A DNA stretch of 64,000 bases from Ceratothoa steindachneri. Lineage: Eukaryota > Arthropoda > Malacostraca > Isopoda > Cymothoidae. Shown here one piece after another: positions 1 to 10,870 of the stretch. The position numbers were made by a program, and so were the translations under genes. Below the pieces are notes generated by a model that saw only the letters and a list, made by a program, of their open reading frames with translations, had not been told where the DNA came from and searched no databases. Positions within the stretch are counted from its first letter, which is position 1, and the number at the start of each line of letters is the position of its first letter. Location: contig OZ018324.1 of the NCBI GenBank assembly GCA_963969495.1, positions 143,428,855 through 143,492,854 on the forward strand, in the 5' to 3' direction.

Positions 1-1917
1 TTTTCTTGTAACACTAGCGAATCAAAACTCTAATTCCAATTTTTACAAACTCATTTCTGTCAGTTATGGATTACACAAAGAGAAATAAACTGGACAGGTG
101 CAACAAACAAAGGCAGCGTACGGAGGCTAGTAGTCGAATGAGTAAGGCTAACCTAACTTACTGCAGTCGAAGGAGTTTACGTACCACATTTTAATGGGAA
201 ATAGGATCGACAATGAAGCCTCATGGATGAGTATCATATAAATCCTATGAAGGCTTGAAATGTGCACGCACATAATGATGCACATACAAGAAATCTAGAA
301 ATATATATGTAACATTTTGTCATATAAATAATAATATCTAACATTTTTGTCATATAAATAATAATATATTGTTATGTAAATAATAATATATAATATTTGA
401 TAATCAAAATATAAATATATACACATTTTGCCAGATAAATAATATACAATATTTGATCATGCAAAGAATAATACATATATGCTTACTTTGAGAAGTCCAT
501 CGAGTATGATGATGAGGGATGCCCTCATATTGAAGGCATTAAACCTGCACTAGGTTTAAACTGGTAGGAATGTGTGCAGTCTTTGGACCCGTATCTTCAG
601 CGAAGGGAGAAGGACCCGGTAGCAGGAGAGGTTCTAGACAACGAGGCTTCATCCTCGCCTGCAGGCAGTTGCCGAGACACGTCTGTTGCTACTCATCTAT
701 AAGCATTCTCGGACCTGGTTTGTGATCGAGGTATCCTTCCTCTAGACTATTTTTTAAAAAAGTAGAACTAACAATGGAGGGAGGGGATGCAGTGGTTGAT
801 AGGCCGCAGGGGTGTCCACACACCGGTAAGCATGCACGCCGTACTTCTGGAGCCTACTGTTGCTCCGAGATACCCTGCTAATGAGTATTACTAATACCCA
901 GCACGTCTTCATGTAAAGGGATATAGGCCGAATGAAATTTTAACACGCATACGCGCCCACACAATTATATACTCACACGCATATACACTTATACGCCTAT
1001 TGTGATATCTGCCCAGATCTTTCCACCAAAGTTCTTGGAAACATCTTAGTTCAACAAACAAACCTTAAAACAGGTGCAGTCATTAAGAACCCACTGAAGC
1101 CAGGAAAGATGCGGAATTAATTTACTCTCAAAGAGCTGCGAAACACAAAATCTTATTCTAGAACTTTGAGATCAAGATTTTCTCTATACCCGTGCACACG
1201 CAAATAAACAGTCAGGTAATTAGTCAAGGATTGGCGGCATTACCTTAAACATTAGTAGGCCTGCCTCAAATACCCAACGCAAATTAAATCAATTTATTTG
1301 CACCTTAGCATACAGTGTCTTCCGCCCAATAAAAAGTCTTTGAATCCGCCTGCCGAGATTGCTTTTTCTGTGGGTAATCCAACTACCCAGCCTACTTCAC
1401 TAAATGCAAGCAAGATGGTAATCTCCCCCAAATTGTAGTCTTTCCAAGGTCAGCGCCCGGTAACCGAATACCCGAATACCGTTACGTCGAAGTTATGCAA
1501 CATTGGGAAAAAGTACATAGTACTTAGATGGTAAACCGCCGTTTCGACCTCCAATGATGGACATTTAGCCAGCCGTCTATTCAACACTGATAACTACAAA
1601 CCCCCTGTAAACTAGTAACCAATGACTAATAGGCCAAATACCACCCAGTAACCGGTAACTTTAGAGCTGCAATCGAGTACCTAAGGATAACCTAAGTTAA
1701 TGCAGTCTTATGAGTAAAGCTAACCTAACCTAATGTTTGTGTTGTTCCATTAAATTCTTATGTTTTCTTTCCGCTTTCTAAGTGAGTCAAGACACTATGG
1801 CTAACCTTATCTATAAAGGCGAGTAGCTTGAAAGAACATGCGCTTTATGCCTAAAAGGGTTCAACGGGTGGCATTATATTGAAAGTATATTAAGTAGCCG
1901 TCAATTTTAAGGAAAGT
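1..1917. other. no recognisable gene
   Basis: I find no open frame with recognisable protein similarity and no RNA gene in this stretch. It contains a short AT-rich tandem repeat near 311-400 and CA/TA-rich sequence around 950-1000. The gypsy element starts directly after it. It may hold older transposon debris that I cannot name. Confidence 0.6.
311..400. repeat. AT-rich tandem repeat, about 30-bp unit
   Basis: A unit containing the core tgtcatataaataataat occurs twice almost perfectly (about 311-339 and 340-370) and is followed by a decayed third copy with gttatgtaaataataatat. It is a local slippage-type repeat with no sign of a gene. Confidence 0.6.
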
Positions 1918-2028
1918 TGAAATTGTAGCCAGTCATCAACTATTCTTGCATTTTCACATCAGGCTTGTGAGAGTGAGGAGGTGTTCCAGAGTTGTTCCTG
2001 ACCACCATTTTCAACTCATCCTCTTTAG
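1918..2028 (+). repeat. 5' LTR of gypsy element, left part
   Basis: This piece aligns with 11952-12060 of the 3' LTR. Shared stretches include GTAGCCAG, TCACATCAGGCT against TCAAATCAGGCT, GTTGTTCCTGAC against GTTGCTCCTGAC, and CCTCTTTAGT. It stops abruptly at CCTCTTTAGT, where L2-like sequence begins. About 25-30 bp present in the 3' LTR just after this point are missing, so the insertion removed some target DNA. Confidence 0.8.
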
Positions 2029-2690
2029 TCTCGTACCCAATCCGTTGTAATTGACGACGTTTCATCCGACTCTACCCCCATTTGCTTTGGAGTGCCACAA
2101 GGCTCTGTCCTTGGTCCTCTACTATTTCATATCTACCTTCTCCCTTTTAGTTCCCTTCTCCGTAATCTCGGTCTATCTTTCCACCTCTATGCTGATGCCC
2201 CTTAAATTTTCGTTTCCTCATCCCCCACGTCTCTTGCGCACTCTATCACTGACCTCCTGGCTGCCTACTCCTCCATTTCTAACTGGCTCTTAACTAACTT
2301 TCTCATGCTTAATCACTCCAAAAATGAGGTCCTCCTCGTCGGCACCCCTGCCCTTGTCAAAAAATCTAAATCTCTCTTTTCCTCGCTTACTCTGGGTGGT
2401 AATAATATCATTTTCTCTGACTGCGTTAGGAATCTGGGTTTCTTTTTTGATGAGCATCTCTCCTTTAAGTCTCATATCCGCAATGTCAGCAAATCCTCAC
2501 TATGTTTCCTTCGTAACTTGTCTCGCATTCGCTCTCACTTTGATCGCCAAAGTCTTAAGACTGCTGTTCATGCCTTCATCACCTCACGCCTTGACTACTA
2601 TAACTCTCTGCTTGTGAATCTGCCATCCTCCTCTCTCCGCCCCATTTAACTTGTACAGAACTATGCCGCCCGGCTTCTCTTAAAGAGTGT
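2029..2690 (+). pseudogene. L2-like reverse transcriptase fragment (left part)
   Basis: The translation gives FGVPQGSVLGPLLF (RT domain B/4 region) at about 2075-2135. After a frameshift there is a long frame at 2305-2649 with NHSKNEVLLVGTP, LGFFFDEHLSFKSHI and SRLDYYNSLLVNLP, which is the thumb and downstream part of an L2-type ORF2. The YADD region between them is broken by frameshifts. The 5' half of ORF2 with the endonuclease is absent. The coding continues after the nested CR1 element at 4350. Confidence 0.85.
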
Positions 2691-4220
2691 GGTCCCATTC
2701 CCAGCCCACGAATTCCTACTCGGGGGAAAAGCTGGAGGTACTGGACTTCACCGAAGGAGAAATAAAGAAAAAGAGCGCTGACCTAAAGACAAATAAGTTC
2801 CCCGGACCGGACGGGTTTCTATCCAAGGTGTTAAAGGAAGTGTGCGATGAAGTGTCACGACATCTGTGCGCTATCTTTAACATGTCAATCCGGCCTGGAT
2901 GCGTTCCTAGAGACTGGCGTGAGGCGGAGGTGACTCCGATCTTCAAGAAAGGAGACCCCAGCCATCTGTCAAACTACCGACCCATCAGTTTGACTTCGAT
3001 AGTCGGTAAACTCATGGAAAGCATGATAGTGGACAAGATAACGTCTTATTTAGAGTCAAACCTGCTACTGAAGAGTTTCCAGCACGGCTTCCGAAGGCAA
3101 CGGTCATGCCTGACAAACCTTGTGGAATTCTTCCACTTCGTGTTCAGTGAGCATGATCGGGATAAAGCGGTGGATGTTGTGTACCTTGACTCCCAAAAGG
3201 CCTTTGATAAGGTACCACACCGCCGCCTTCTCCGGAAAGTGCGTGCACAGTGCATACACGGCAACGTAGCAGGTTGGATAGAGAGCTGGCTAAGTGACAA
3301 ACGGCAACGAGTAGTGATGAATGGATGGGCCTCTAAATGGGCGCCCTTATCTAGCGGTGTCCCTCAAGGTTCCGTCCTGGGACCACTACTGTTTATTATC
3401 TATGTCAACGACATGGACAGAGACAAGGTTTCCAAAATCTCCAAATTTGCCGACGACACTAAGCTTGGTATCAATGTGGCAAAGGAGGGGAACACTGCCC
3501 GCCTCCAAGAGGACGTTCAAAGGATTAAGGAGTGGTCGGACACGTGGCAAATGCCTTTCAACGTGGGGAAATGCAAAGTAATGCATATCGGCCACCGAAA
3601 CCCCAAATCTCAGTACATCCTTAAAGGCATTGTTCTTGAATCGAGTGACACTGAGAAGGACTTGGATGTTACTATCCCTAGCGACCTCAAGTTCTCGAAA
3701 CAGGAAATCGAGCCAGAGAAGAAAGCCCAAAGGATGTTAGGCTACATAAAGCGCCAGTTTGGATACCGTAACAAGGAGATAGTACTTTGTCTGTACAACT
3801 CCCTCGTTCGGCCGCACTTGGAGTATGCCGTACAATTTTGGAGTCCTTCGTTTCGAAAAGACATCGCAAGGTTGGAACGCGTACAAATTAGGGCGACCTA
3901 AACTAATTCCCTCTATTTAACATAAAAGTTATGAGGATAGACTAAGGGAATTAGATCGGTTCTTGCTGGAAACCCGTAGACTGCGTGGTCAGCTCATCGA
4001 AGTTTTAAAAATACTTCGAGGGTTCGACAATGTAGACTACCGGGATATTTTCACACTGAGTGAGAACAGAACGCGCAATCACGGCTTCAAACTTGAACTG
4101 AAGCGTTACAACCGCAATCTGTGTGGAAATTTTTTCACCTACAGTATCTGCGGTAAGTGGAACGCACTTCCAGTGGAAGTGGCAACAGTGAATCTGTTGA
4201 CCAGTTCAAGTCGAGGCTAG
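2687..4220 (+). pseudogene. CR1-like reverse transcriptase ORF2 (C-terminal part)
   Basis: A 404-codon open frame covers 2687-3901, and a second frame for the C-terminus runs from about 3930 to 4220. In order it shows PGPDGFLSKVLKE (about residue 40), NYRPISLTSIVGKL, HGFRRQRSCLTN, VVYLDSQKAFDKV (catalytic Asp), GVPQGSVLGPLLFIIYVNDMD, KFADDTKLG (catalytic FADD), GKCKVMHIGH and LYNSLVRPHLEYAVQFWSP. After a frameshift near 3900 it continues with YEDRLRELD, ETRRLRGQLIEVLKIL and KWNALPVEV. Order and wording are those of CR1-type RTs. The Met at 2687 is probably not the original start, because the usual N-terminal endonuclease is missing. The frame is unusually open for this window, so this is a fairly young but truncated copy. 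Confidence 0.9.
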
Positions 4221-4349
4221 AAAAAGTCTTGAAAAATGGCCGTTTAGGGACGCAAAACAATTGAGCAGCCATGTGCCCGCTCGATTACTAGTCCAAAGGT
4301 ACCCTCTTTGAATGGACCGTAAGGTCTCCTAGGGTACTTTCTTTCCTTG
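2691..4349 (+). mobile_element. CR1-like non-LTR retrotransposon copy 1, 5'-truncated, nested in L2 copy 1
   Basis: The L2 sequence breaks off after ctcttaaagag (about 2690) and resumes at aactcctcggtcgcc (about 4350). Between these points lies an RT of a different family. The 3' end carries ggtctcctagggtactttc and tttccttg, without a long microsatellite tail. The exact ends are uncertain by some bases. The element has no endonuclease and is truncated at the 5' end. Confidence 0.82.
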
Positions 4350-4821
4350 TAACTCCTCGGTCGCCCTCGCTTCTCTCCCTCGAAACCCTTGCTGCATAAA
4401 CTGCACTGTCTCCCTGTCAGATCCCATACTCATTTCAAGATACTTCTCTTCACATTTAAGGCCCTAAACAACAAGGTCCCGTCTCACCTCTCTTCTGCCC
4501 TCTCGCCATGCCATGTTCCTCGGGCCCTTCGGTTATCACATGCACCTCTTTTGAATATTCCTCGTTCATCCCTCTGCTCAATGGGGGACTGTTCCTTCTC
4601 TATCTGCGCCCCTAAGTTGTGGAATGCTCTTTCTGTTGAAATCAGGTCTCCTCCCTCTCTTATCACATTTAAGCATCTCCTGAAAACGAATCTTTTCAGA
4701 ATTGCCTTCTCCCCCTCTCGAATTTCCATTGAATTTCCATTCTCATCTCAGCACAACGTGCGCTCTGGGAAGGCCTCAGGCTTTAAAGAGCGCGTTACAA
4801 AAGACTTATTATTATTATTAT
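4350..4821 (+). pseudogene. L2-like ORF2 C-terminus and 3' tail (right part of copy 1)
   Basis: The frame at 4389-4740 reads LHKLHCLPVRSH, HFKILLFTFKALN, PSHLSSALSP, SMGDCSFSICAPKLWNAL and FKHLLKTNLF. This is the conserved C-terminal tail of L2-type ORF2, and the minus-strand copy has the same block at 7080-6820. A short 3' UTR and the TTA repeat tail follow. The block joins in sense to 2029-2690 once the CR1 insertion is left out. Confidence 0.85.
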
Positions 4822-5126
4822 TTTGTGTTGATTTTCATTTTCACTGTTCTTGCAATTAGAGGTGAGACCAGATTGTTGTTTTTTTCTCTCAGGGCTCTCA
4901 GTAGTGGTCTATTGTTGCTGTTTCACAGCTTGCTGTTGTTGTGTCGCCTGTCAGTGTTATTAGCCAGCTGCTTATTTTAGGTTGTGAACTGATTAATGGT
5001 TTTCAAGTTAATTTTACCCTTCATTGTTTTGCTACAGCGTTATTCCATCATTCTTTGAATTTTGCTGAGAATATCCTGTGAGAAGAGGTGAGTACAAAAA
5101 TATTAATTTATTTGTATTTAACTACA
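4822..5126 (+). repeat. 5' LTR of gypsy element, right part
   Basis: This part aligns with 12100-12335. Shared blocks are GAGACCAGATTGTT, TGTTGCTGTTTCACAG, GCTGCTTATTTTAGGT, ACTGATTAATGGTT, ACCCTTCATTGTTTTG and GTATTTAACTACA. It carries about 53 bp (near 5028-5083) that the 3' LTR lacks between TTCATTGTTTTG and GTGAGT. Either one LTR lost that block or the other gained it. Confidence 0.85.
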
Positions 5127-5289
5127 AGCTATCTAGGCTTTAAAAGGACAGCGAAGGTTTCAGCAGATGAGATCAAACAATTCGGTAGGGAAGGTGATGT
5201 TGTAGCGTGAATTAAAAAAGTAAAACTAGATGCAAAGTTACATAAAATATCAGATGTTGCTAGTTTTCTTCCACTGTATTGGCATTGTA

Positions 5290-5870
5290 TTTAGAGATGT
5301 CTGAAGATCAACAGAAAAATGTCAATAAAATTGGAAAAGGTTTCTTTTTGCTCATACACATGGAATTTTCGTGGTCACTGGTAAATTTGTTCACAAACGG
5401 TGGTGTGAAGAACAAATAGATACTTATACCAATGATATTAGGAAGCTAGCTGTGCTGTCTGGTTTTAAGTCAGCTGTGCTGGAACACATTATTAAACTGA
5501 CTTTTGTTAATGTACTGCCAGAACGTGTAGCCATTGAGCTACAACAAATCGATGGTATTGCTATTTCTATGACTGATATAATAGCTAGAACTAGAATTTT
5601 GACCTCTAATCTGAGTACCACTAAAAACATTGCCTCTGTTGTAAGGAATTCAGCAATTCTGTTGTATTAAGGAGCCTGGAGATCGAATATCTTCGTTTCT
5701 AAACGGTAGATTGAAAGGTCAACCAAATAGCAAAGGGTTCAAATGTTTATGTTTCATTTTCGAGGGTCCACGTATGGCTCGATTTTGTACAAGCATAAAT
5801 AAGATAATTGGTTTCAGGTGCAGAAAACATGGATATATTTCAACTCAATGTGCTGGCCAGGAATACGAGT
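5290..5870 (+). pseudogene. gypsy gag remnant with decayed zinc knuckle
   Basis: The open frame 5371-5670 contains DIRKLAVLSGFKSAVLEH, KLTFVNVLPERVAIELQQ and ARTRILTSN. I recognise this as the capsid-type gag of one Ty3/gypsy lineage with short gag. Downstream, at about 5811-5855, a CCHC knuckle is visible as GFRCRKHGYISTQC, but the first Cys is replaced by Gly (ggt for tgt). Gag packages the element RNA in the cytoplasm. Stops lie between the two parts. The N-terminal start is not clear. Confidence 0.72.
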
Positions 5871-5919
5871 AGAGGGTAACTGCTGCGCCGACAGTTGCCC
5901 TTCCTATGTGTAAGGCATC

Positions 5920-6010
5920 CCATATTCCTGCAATTGATGTTGAGATTGGATGCTGCACTTTAAAAGCATTGGTGGATACGGGTTGCCAAGAAAAATGTTA
6001 TTTGTAATTG
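5920..6010 (+). pseudogene. gypsy aspartic protease remnant
   Basis: Translation near 5936-5985 gives DVEIGCCTLKALVDTGCQ. The DTG triad is the catalytic motif of retropepsins, which cut the Gag-Pol polyprotein. It lies between the gag knuckle and the reverse transcriptase, as expected for Ty3/gypsy. The rest of the protease (about 6010-6250) is only faintly readable and contains stops. Confidence 0.7.
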
Positions 6011-6339
6011 GTTAGTTAATAATTGTTCTGGGTAAGAAAGTTTAATTGGGTGTAGTGGGTGTTGTGTCATTCAGTTATTTGTGAACAAGGTTGAATTAGA
6101 GGTGCAGGCAATTGTGAGTGCCACTATTGTAAATGGACTTGATGGAATTTTAGGAATAAACATAATAAATCTAATGGGTGCTCTCCATGTAGGAGATGAT
6201 GTCTCCTTTAGAACACTGCGTTGTGCTGCAAATATCGAAACTGTACAATCAGAATAAAAAAAACAGTGAATTCATAAAAGACTTTCCTGGATAAAGATTT
6301 TAAGCACATTTTGATGGCATCCTTTGGACAGTTGAGTAG

Positions 6340-6712
6340 TTTTTTAGCAAAAATGAAGAGCCTGTAATAAAAAATAAAAATTCTTGTTATGACAGATTTG
6401 AAAGGCAGAAAAAGGAAGAGTTTGAAAAAGAGATAGAGCGTTGGATTGTAGAAGGCATCTTAGTGCCAAGGAAAGAGGAGGTTGATATTGGCATCTTGCC
6501 CTTCTTGGAAGTAGAACAGAAAACAAAGAACAAGATAAGACCTTTTTTAGACTATAGAGAGTTAACTAAATATATAATGTGCCATAAGAGGGATGATCTC
6601 ATTGATTTGTGATATGAAAGAGAGAGAGAATGGCAACAGGTTGATGGACAACTTGCTCTTATTGATTTGAAGTCTGCATATCTTTAACTAAAGATAAAGC
6701 AAAAATTGTTGA
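6340..6712 (+). pseudogene. gypsy reverse transcriptase, N-terminal part
   Basis: The readable frame has RFERQKKEEFEKEIERWI, GILVPRKEEVD, RPFLDYRELTKYI and LALIDLKSAYL. These are the fingers and first palm blocks of a Ty3/gypsy RT, including the catalytic Asp in LIDLKSAY. A stop follows at 6689, and the sequence then breaks at about 6713, where the tail of L2 copy 2 begins. The RT resumes at about 9886. Confidence 0.8.
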
Positions 6713-6819
6713 AATAATAATAATAATGATCATAATAATATAATAATAATAAATTTCTTATGATGCGCTATTTAAGGCCAGATGCCTTCACAGAGTGCAC
6801 GTTTGGTTGTGGGCTATGA

Positions 6820-7137
6820 TCAGGTGGGTGAGTAGTCAATCCTGAACAGATGCGTTTCCAAGAGTCGCTTGAAAGTGGCACAGACTGAGAAGGAGTGGTC
6901 GCCCATTGAGCAGAAGGGCGAGCGAGGAGGTTTCAGGAGAGAAGCATGAGATGACCGAAGAGCCCGAGGGGCGAGACGTTGGGAAAGGGCAGAAGAAAAG
7001 TAAGTTGGGGCCTTTTGGCGAAGGACCTTGAAAGTGAAGAGAAGAATCTTGAAATGAGAACCATATCTGACAGGAAACAAATGCAGTTCCTGAAGCAGGG
7101 GCTTAGAAGGGGAGAAGGGAGAGTGACGTAAGAGTAG
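6820..7137 (-). pseudogene. L2-like ORF2 C-terminus remnant
   Basis: The frame 7080-6820 reads VRYGSHFKILLFTFKVL, FSSALSQRLAPRALRSS, CSMGDHSFSVCA and FKRLLETHLFRI. This matches copy 1 at 4389-4740. The block KLWNAL is deleted here between CA and TFKRL. It is followed by the 3' UTR with gcgcatcataa-type sequence and the trinucleotide tail. Confidence 0.85.
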
Positions 7138-8381
7138 TCAGGCAGTGTAGTTCTGGACTAGCTGAAGGGGACGTAGAGAGGAAGATGGTAGATTTATAAG
7201 AGAGTTACAGTAATCAAGGCGGGAGGTAATGAAGGCATGGGCAGCAGTCTCAAGATTTTGGCGATCGAAGTAAGAGTGAACGCGAGAGAAGTTACGAAAA
7301 AAACAAAGGAAAGATTTACTAATATTGTGGATGTGGGGCTTAAAGGAGAGATGCTCATCAAACACAATGGCCAGATTTCTAACAGAGTCATAGAAAGCGA
7401 CAGAGTTTCCACCCAGAGGGAGGGAGAGAAAGAGGGGGTACTAACCAGAAGAACTTCAGTTTTGGAGTGGTTAAGTTTGAGGAAGTTAGCCGATAGCCAG
7501 TCCAAGATAGAAGAATAGGCAGATAGGAGGTTACAGATTAAGTGCGCAATGGTCGAGGGCGGAGAGGAAATAAAGATTTGAGTGTTATCGGCATAGAGGT
7601 TGAAGGATAAATCAAGATTACGTAGGAGGGTGTTAAGAGGGAATAAGTCGATACGAAAGAGGAGAGGGCCGAGGACAGAGTCCTGAGGGACACCAAAGCG
7701 AATCAGAGTGGGGTCAGAGGAGACATCGTTAATCACTAAAGATTAGGTGCGAGATGAAAGGTAAGAGCAGAACCAGTCGAGTGTAGTGCTATAAAAGTAT
7801 AGGAAAGAGTGGAGGCGATTAAGCAAGTCGGAATGGTCAATAGTATCAAAGGCAGAGGAGAGGTCAAATAGAATGAGGATGGAGGCACAACCACGGTCAG
7901 AAGCTCTACGTACTCAATGTAACATTGAGTAGAGCGGTTTCGGTAGAGTGCCCAGCTTTATAACCTGATTAGTAAGTCTCATCAATATTACAGGCAACGA
8001 TGTGGGAATTAATGCGCAAAACAACTACTCTCTCAAGGACCTTAGAGAGGAAGGGAAGTTGAGAGATCATGTGATAGCTAGCTGGGTCGGAAGGGTTAAG
8101 CTTCGGTTTTTTAAGGATCGCACGGATTTGGCACGTTTGAAAGAAGAAGGGACAACATCGGTAGCAAGGGAGGTATTTAACAGGTGGAGGAGCATTGGAA
8201 GTATGACAGGCAATATTTTGATTAATAGCTTGGGGGAGAAACAGTCATAAGTGAAGCCAGATTTTTTCGAGCGCAAGAGTAAAGCAGACATCTCAGAAGC
8301 GGTCACGGCAGGAAATACGTTGTGCGGCCAGTAGGAGAGGGGAGATAAAGAAGAAGATGAGAGGCCTGGTAAGGCAGTCAT
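7138..8381 (-). pseudogene. L2-like ORF2 reverse transcriptase remnant
   Basis: The minus-strand frames give FSPKLLIKILPVILP, LLNTSLATDVVPSSFKRA (8300-8130), then FGVPQDSVLGPLLF, LYADNTQIFISSPPS (7690-7560), LKLNHSKTEVLLV, and in another frame FDEHLSFKPHI and ITSRLDYCNSL (7365-7200). The catalytic YADD appears as YADN (second Asp replaced by Asn), and GVPQGS reads GVPQDS. The part between about 8060 and 7740 is poorly open. Confidence 0.85.
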
Positions 8382-9071
8382 GAGAAGGAGGCACGAAGGT
8401 TGATGACCTTATCAGCGAAGAATTTCTAGTGGATGGTGGATCTGATGGTGGTGGGGACTTGGCTTGAGGAGGTAAGAGAAGAGAGCAGGCAGAAAACGGT
8501 ACGGGGGTCATTCTTATTGTCGGCTAGCAATTTACACGAATTGGCTTCATGAGCATATTTTAGTTTAGCCAAGTAGAGAGATATCGCAAGAGGGTAAATG
8601 AGCAAAAGAACAGTGGTATCTATTCCCATGGGAGCGAGCGTTACAAAGAGCTCTTTCATGGACACGTAAAGACTGTTTCGAGCTTAGGAGTCCCAGCGAG
8701 TACCATGGAGCGCGGTGACGGCGAAAGGACGGAGGAGTAATAATGGGGAGTGGGTATTATGGCAAGTTAAGAGGGATTGCTCCAAGGATGAGGGGACTTG
8801 GTCAGGGGAGTCGAGAGCGTCAGGAGAAGGTACATTAGAGGCAACATCATTAAGAAAGGATGGAATGTCAATGGAGGCTAGCCGTCGATAAGCTTTTAGG
8901 ATGAGAGGAGGCCGAGAGGGCAAAGAAGTGGGGGTTGAGACGTTGAAGTTAATAAGTTAATGGTCAAAAATAGCATTAGACAGGATAGAAGTGGTCAAGT
9001 TGGAAATTTGACAGTAGAAAAATTACGAAGTCTAAAATGTTACCAAGGGAGTGTGTTGGGGAATAAACGTG

Positions 9072-9799
9072 TTAAGTAAGGGAGAAGAGGTTACGGATCT
9101 CAAGGAAGGCAGGAAAATTAGGTTGAGTGACTGGGAAGTTGAAGTCCCCCATAATGAGAAGATGACCCGATGGAGAGAGACTAGGAAGAAGGTTACTAAA
9201 TTCGTCAAGAAAAAGATCAAAGGAGGAGCTGGGAAGGGCGGGGGCGGTAGAGAACAATAATTGTTAGAGATGGAACAGAATTAGAGACTGAGGTAAGGGC
9301 CTCAAAAGAAAGAAGAGGAGGTGATGGAATGCTATTCAGAGAGAGAGAGGGAGTATGAAAGAGAGCAACCCCTCCGCCACGTTTGTTCCGGGGGTTATAG
9401 GAATAGAGGTAGCCATCACCGGTCGCTAGCGACAAGAAACCATCACTCTGATCAAGCTAAGTTTCACTTAGACAAAGGAGTGAGATACGCGAATTAATCA
9501 GGAGATCGTGAATGAACTCTACTTTATTAGCGACGCTTCTAACTTTGAGTAGAGCCGCATTATAAATTAAGAGTGGGGAGGTTGGACGGAGGAGTGAGGG
9601 AGGCGAGAGGGGGGATGAGGGAGGTCGGGGTAGATGGTTCAATGAAAAATAACTTTTTTAAGACCGAAGATAAACAGAATTCCCTTTTAATGCGACGAGA
9701 TTGATTTCGAGCGATTCCTAGTGCTTTAATTCTAGAGCCTACCAAGGGAGATATCTTAAACCCTCTATTAAGATAAAGAAGTGTGGCGTTGTCCATCAT
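9072..9799 (-). pseudogene. L2-like ORF2 endonuclease (APE-type) remnant
   Basis: Reading the minus strand downward, the frames give VRSVANKVEFIHDLL and LLCLSET (9640-9457), NPRNKRGGGVALFHT and LYRPR (9435-9217), then LLIMGDFNFP (about 9150). These match APE-type endonuclease motifs: the N-terminal block, the catalytic Glu in SET, the YRP block and GDFN. The enzyme nicks target DNA to prime reverse transcription. At least three frameshifts separate the blocks, so no active protein is encoded. Confidence 0.82.
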
Positions 9800-9885
9800 T
9801 GAGGGAGGCGAATTATAAGTAAGATAAAATGGGTAAAAATTTCATGTGGAGACAATAACAAAGTAAAATTAGGCAAGCAACAGCA

Positions 9886-10090
9886 AAAGTAAATTTGAGC
9901 AGGCAAGAATATGATATGACACCTCGCGAGGTACAAGGGCGCAATATATTGTCTCATAAGACTTGGTTTCTGATTAAATTGTGGCCCATGAGAAATTTTC
10001 AAATTTTGAAATGTGTTTTAGAAAAATCCGAGAAATTGAAAAGAGCAACCAGTTCCTATATTGATGTCATACTGGTAAAGGTGTCAGATT
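9886..10090 (+). pseudogene. gypsy reverse transcriptase, continuation after L2 insertion
   Basis: The frames show RYKGAIYCLIRLGF followed by a stop, then ILKCVLEKSEKLKRATSSYIDVILV. The last block is the YxDD catalytic box, written YIDV here, so its second Asp is replaced by Val. It continues the RT left at 6712. RT copies element RNA into DNA in the cytoplasm. Confidence 0.78.
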
Positions 10091-10870
10091 TATCTACATT
10101 TGAGCCCCAGGAACATTTGAATAACTTTGATTTTATTATCAAACCACCTGGAAAGTTAGATGGTGCAGCAGTCCTTGGGTTGAGGCTATCTCTGGATCCA
10201 CATAGGAACATGAACTTCACCCATGAAAATGAAGTACCTAATGTTTCTGAAAACTGTACCAGAACAGAATTGTTTTCCATATGCGGAAAATTGGTGGGGA
10301 CCTTTGCAGTTTTTAGCTGGTTGAGAGTTGCTTGTATTTTTATAAAATGAAGTGCAGAAGGTGTTACGTCATAGAACTATATTGGTGATGGAGCTCTAAG
10401 TATGATTAAAGAGGTAATATATAAGGCAAAGATAAATGATCCTGTGAAAGGACAGTGGTATGTACCAAAAGATGGAAAGCATATGGTATGGTGCAATGCA
10501 GGCAGTATTGCAATTGGTGCATTACTTGAGGTAATTGGAATTTGTGTTGAGAATGATACGTAGTTGAGTAAAAAGGATGATTATGAGCATATTACTGTAC
10601 CAGAGCTAGATGAAATTTTAAAGGGTATAAAATTTGCTCTAAATTGGGGCTATAAGAATATTACATTGGCTACTGATTTAGCAACCGTCTACAATTGGCT
10701 AACTTCTATTATGAGTGAGGAGAATGTACTAAAGACAAATGAGGTAGCAGAGCTTCTTAAAAACGCTAACTGGGAATACTGAAGGCAATTGTGAAGGAAT
10801 TCGGAGTGAAGTTAACTATTGAGCTGGTATCCACGTCAAATAATAAAGCAAATAATTTTACCTGAATGCC
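10091..10870 (+). pseudogene. gypsy RT connection and RNase H remnant
   Basis: The frame 9895-10350 continues with FIIKPPGKLDGAAVLGLRL, ENCTRTELFSICGKLVG and WLRVACIFIK. It is followed by LSMIKEV, HMVWCNAGSIAIGALLEV, LSKKDDYEHITVPELDEILKG (10564 onward) and ITLATDLATVYNWL. The RNase H catalytic positions are recognisable: first Asp replaced by Asn in WCNA, Glu kept in ELDEIL, Asp kept in ATDLATVY. Stops at 10350 and 10561 break the frame. Confidence 0.8.

Larger units (their letters stand above)
2029..4821 (+). mobile_element. L2-like non-LTR retrotransposon copy 1, 5'-truncated, inserted in the gypsy LTR
   Basis: This copy begins inside the reverse transcriptase and ends with a 3' tail of TTA repeats at about 4806-4822, preceded by GAGCGCGTTACAAAAGACTTA. 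That end is typical of L2-type retroposons. It matches the minus-strand copy at 6713-9885 in both protein and 3' sequence. A CR1-like retroposon (2691-4349) splits it. The order of insertion is therefore gypsy first, then L2, then CR1. Confidence 0.85.
6713..9885 (-). mobile_element. L2-like non-LTR retrotransposon copy 2, inserted in the gypsy RT
   Basis: On the minus strand the element runs from about 9885 (5') to the ATA/TTA repeat tail at 6713-6750 (3'). It belongs to the same family as copy 1. It includes an endonuclease, an RT and the conserved C-terminus, so it is near full length but shifts frame many times. The flanks agcaaaaattgttga (6698) and agcaaaagtaaatttga (about 9881) may be a decayed target duplication. 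Its 5' boundary is uncertain by perhaps 50 bp. Confidence 0.85.

Noticed and set aside
2051..2293. 80-codon plus-strand frame
   Set aside because: It is the wrong frame of the L2 RT. The correct frame gives GVPQGSVLGPLLF.
7237..7518. 93-codon plus-strand frame
   Set aside because: It is antisense to the L2 RT, which has clear motifs on the minus strand.
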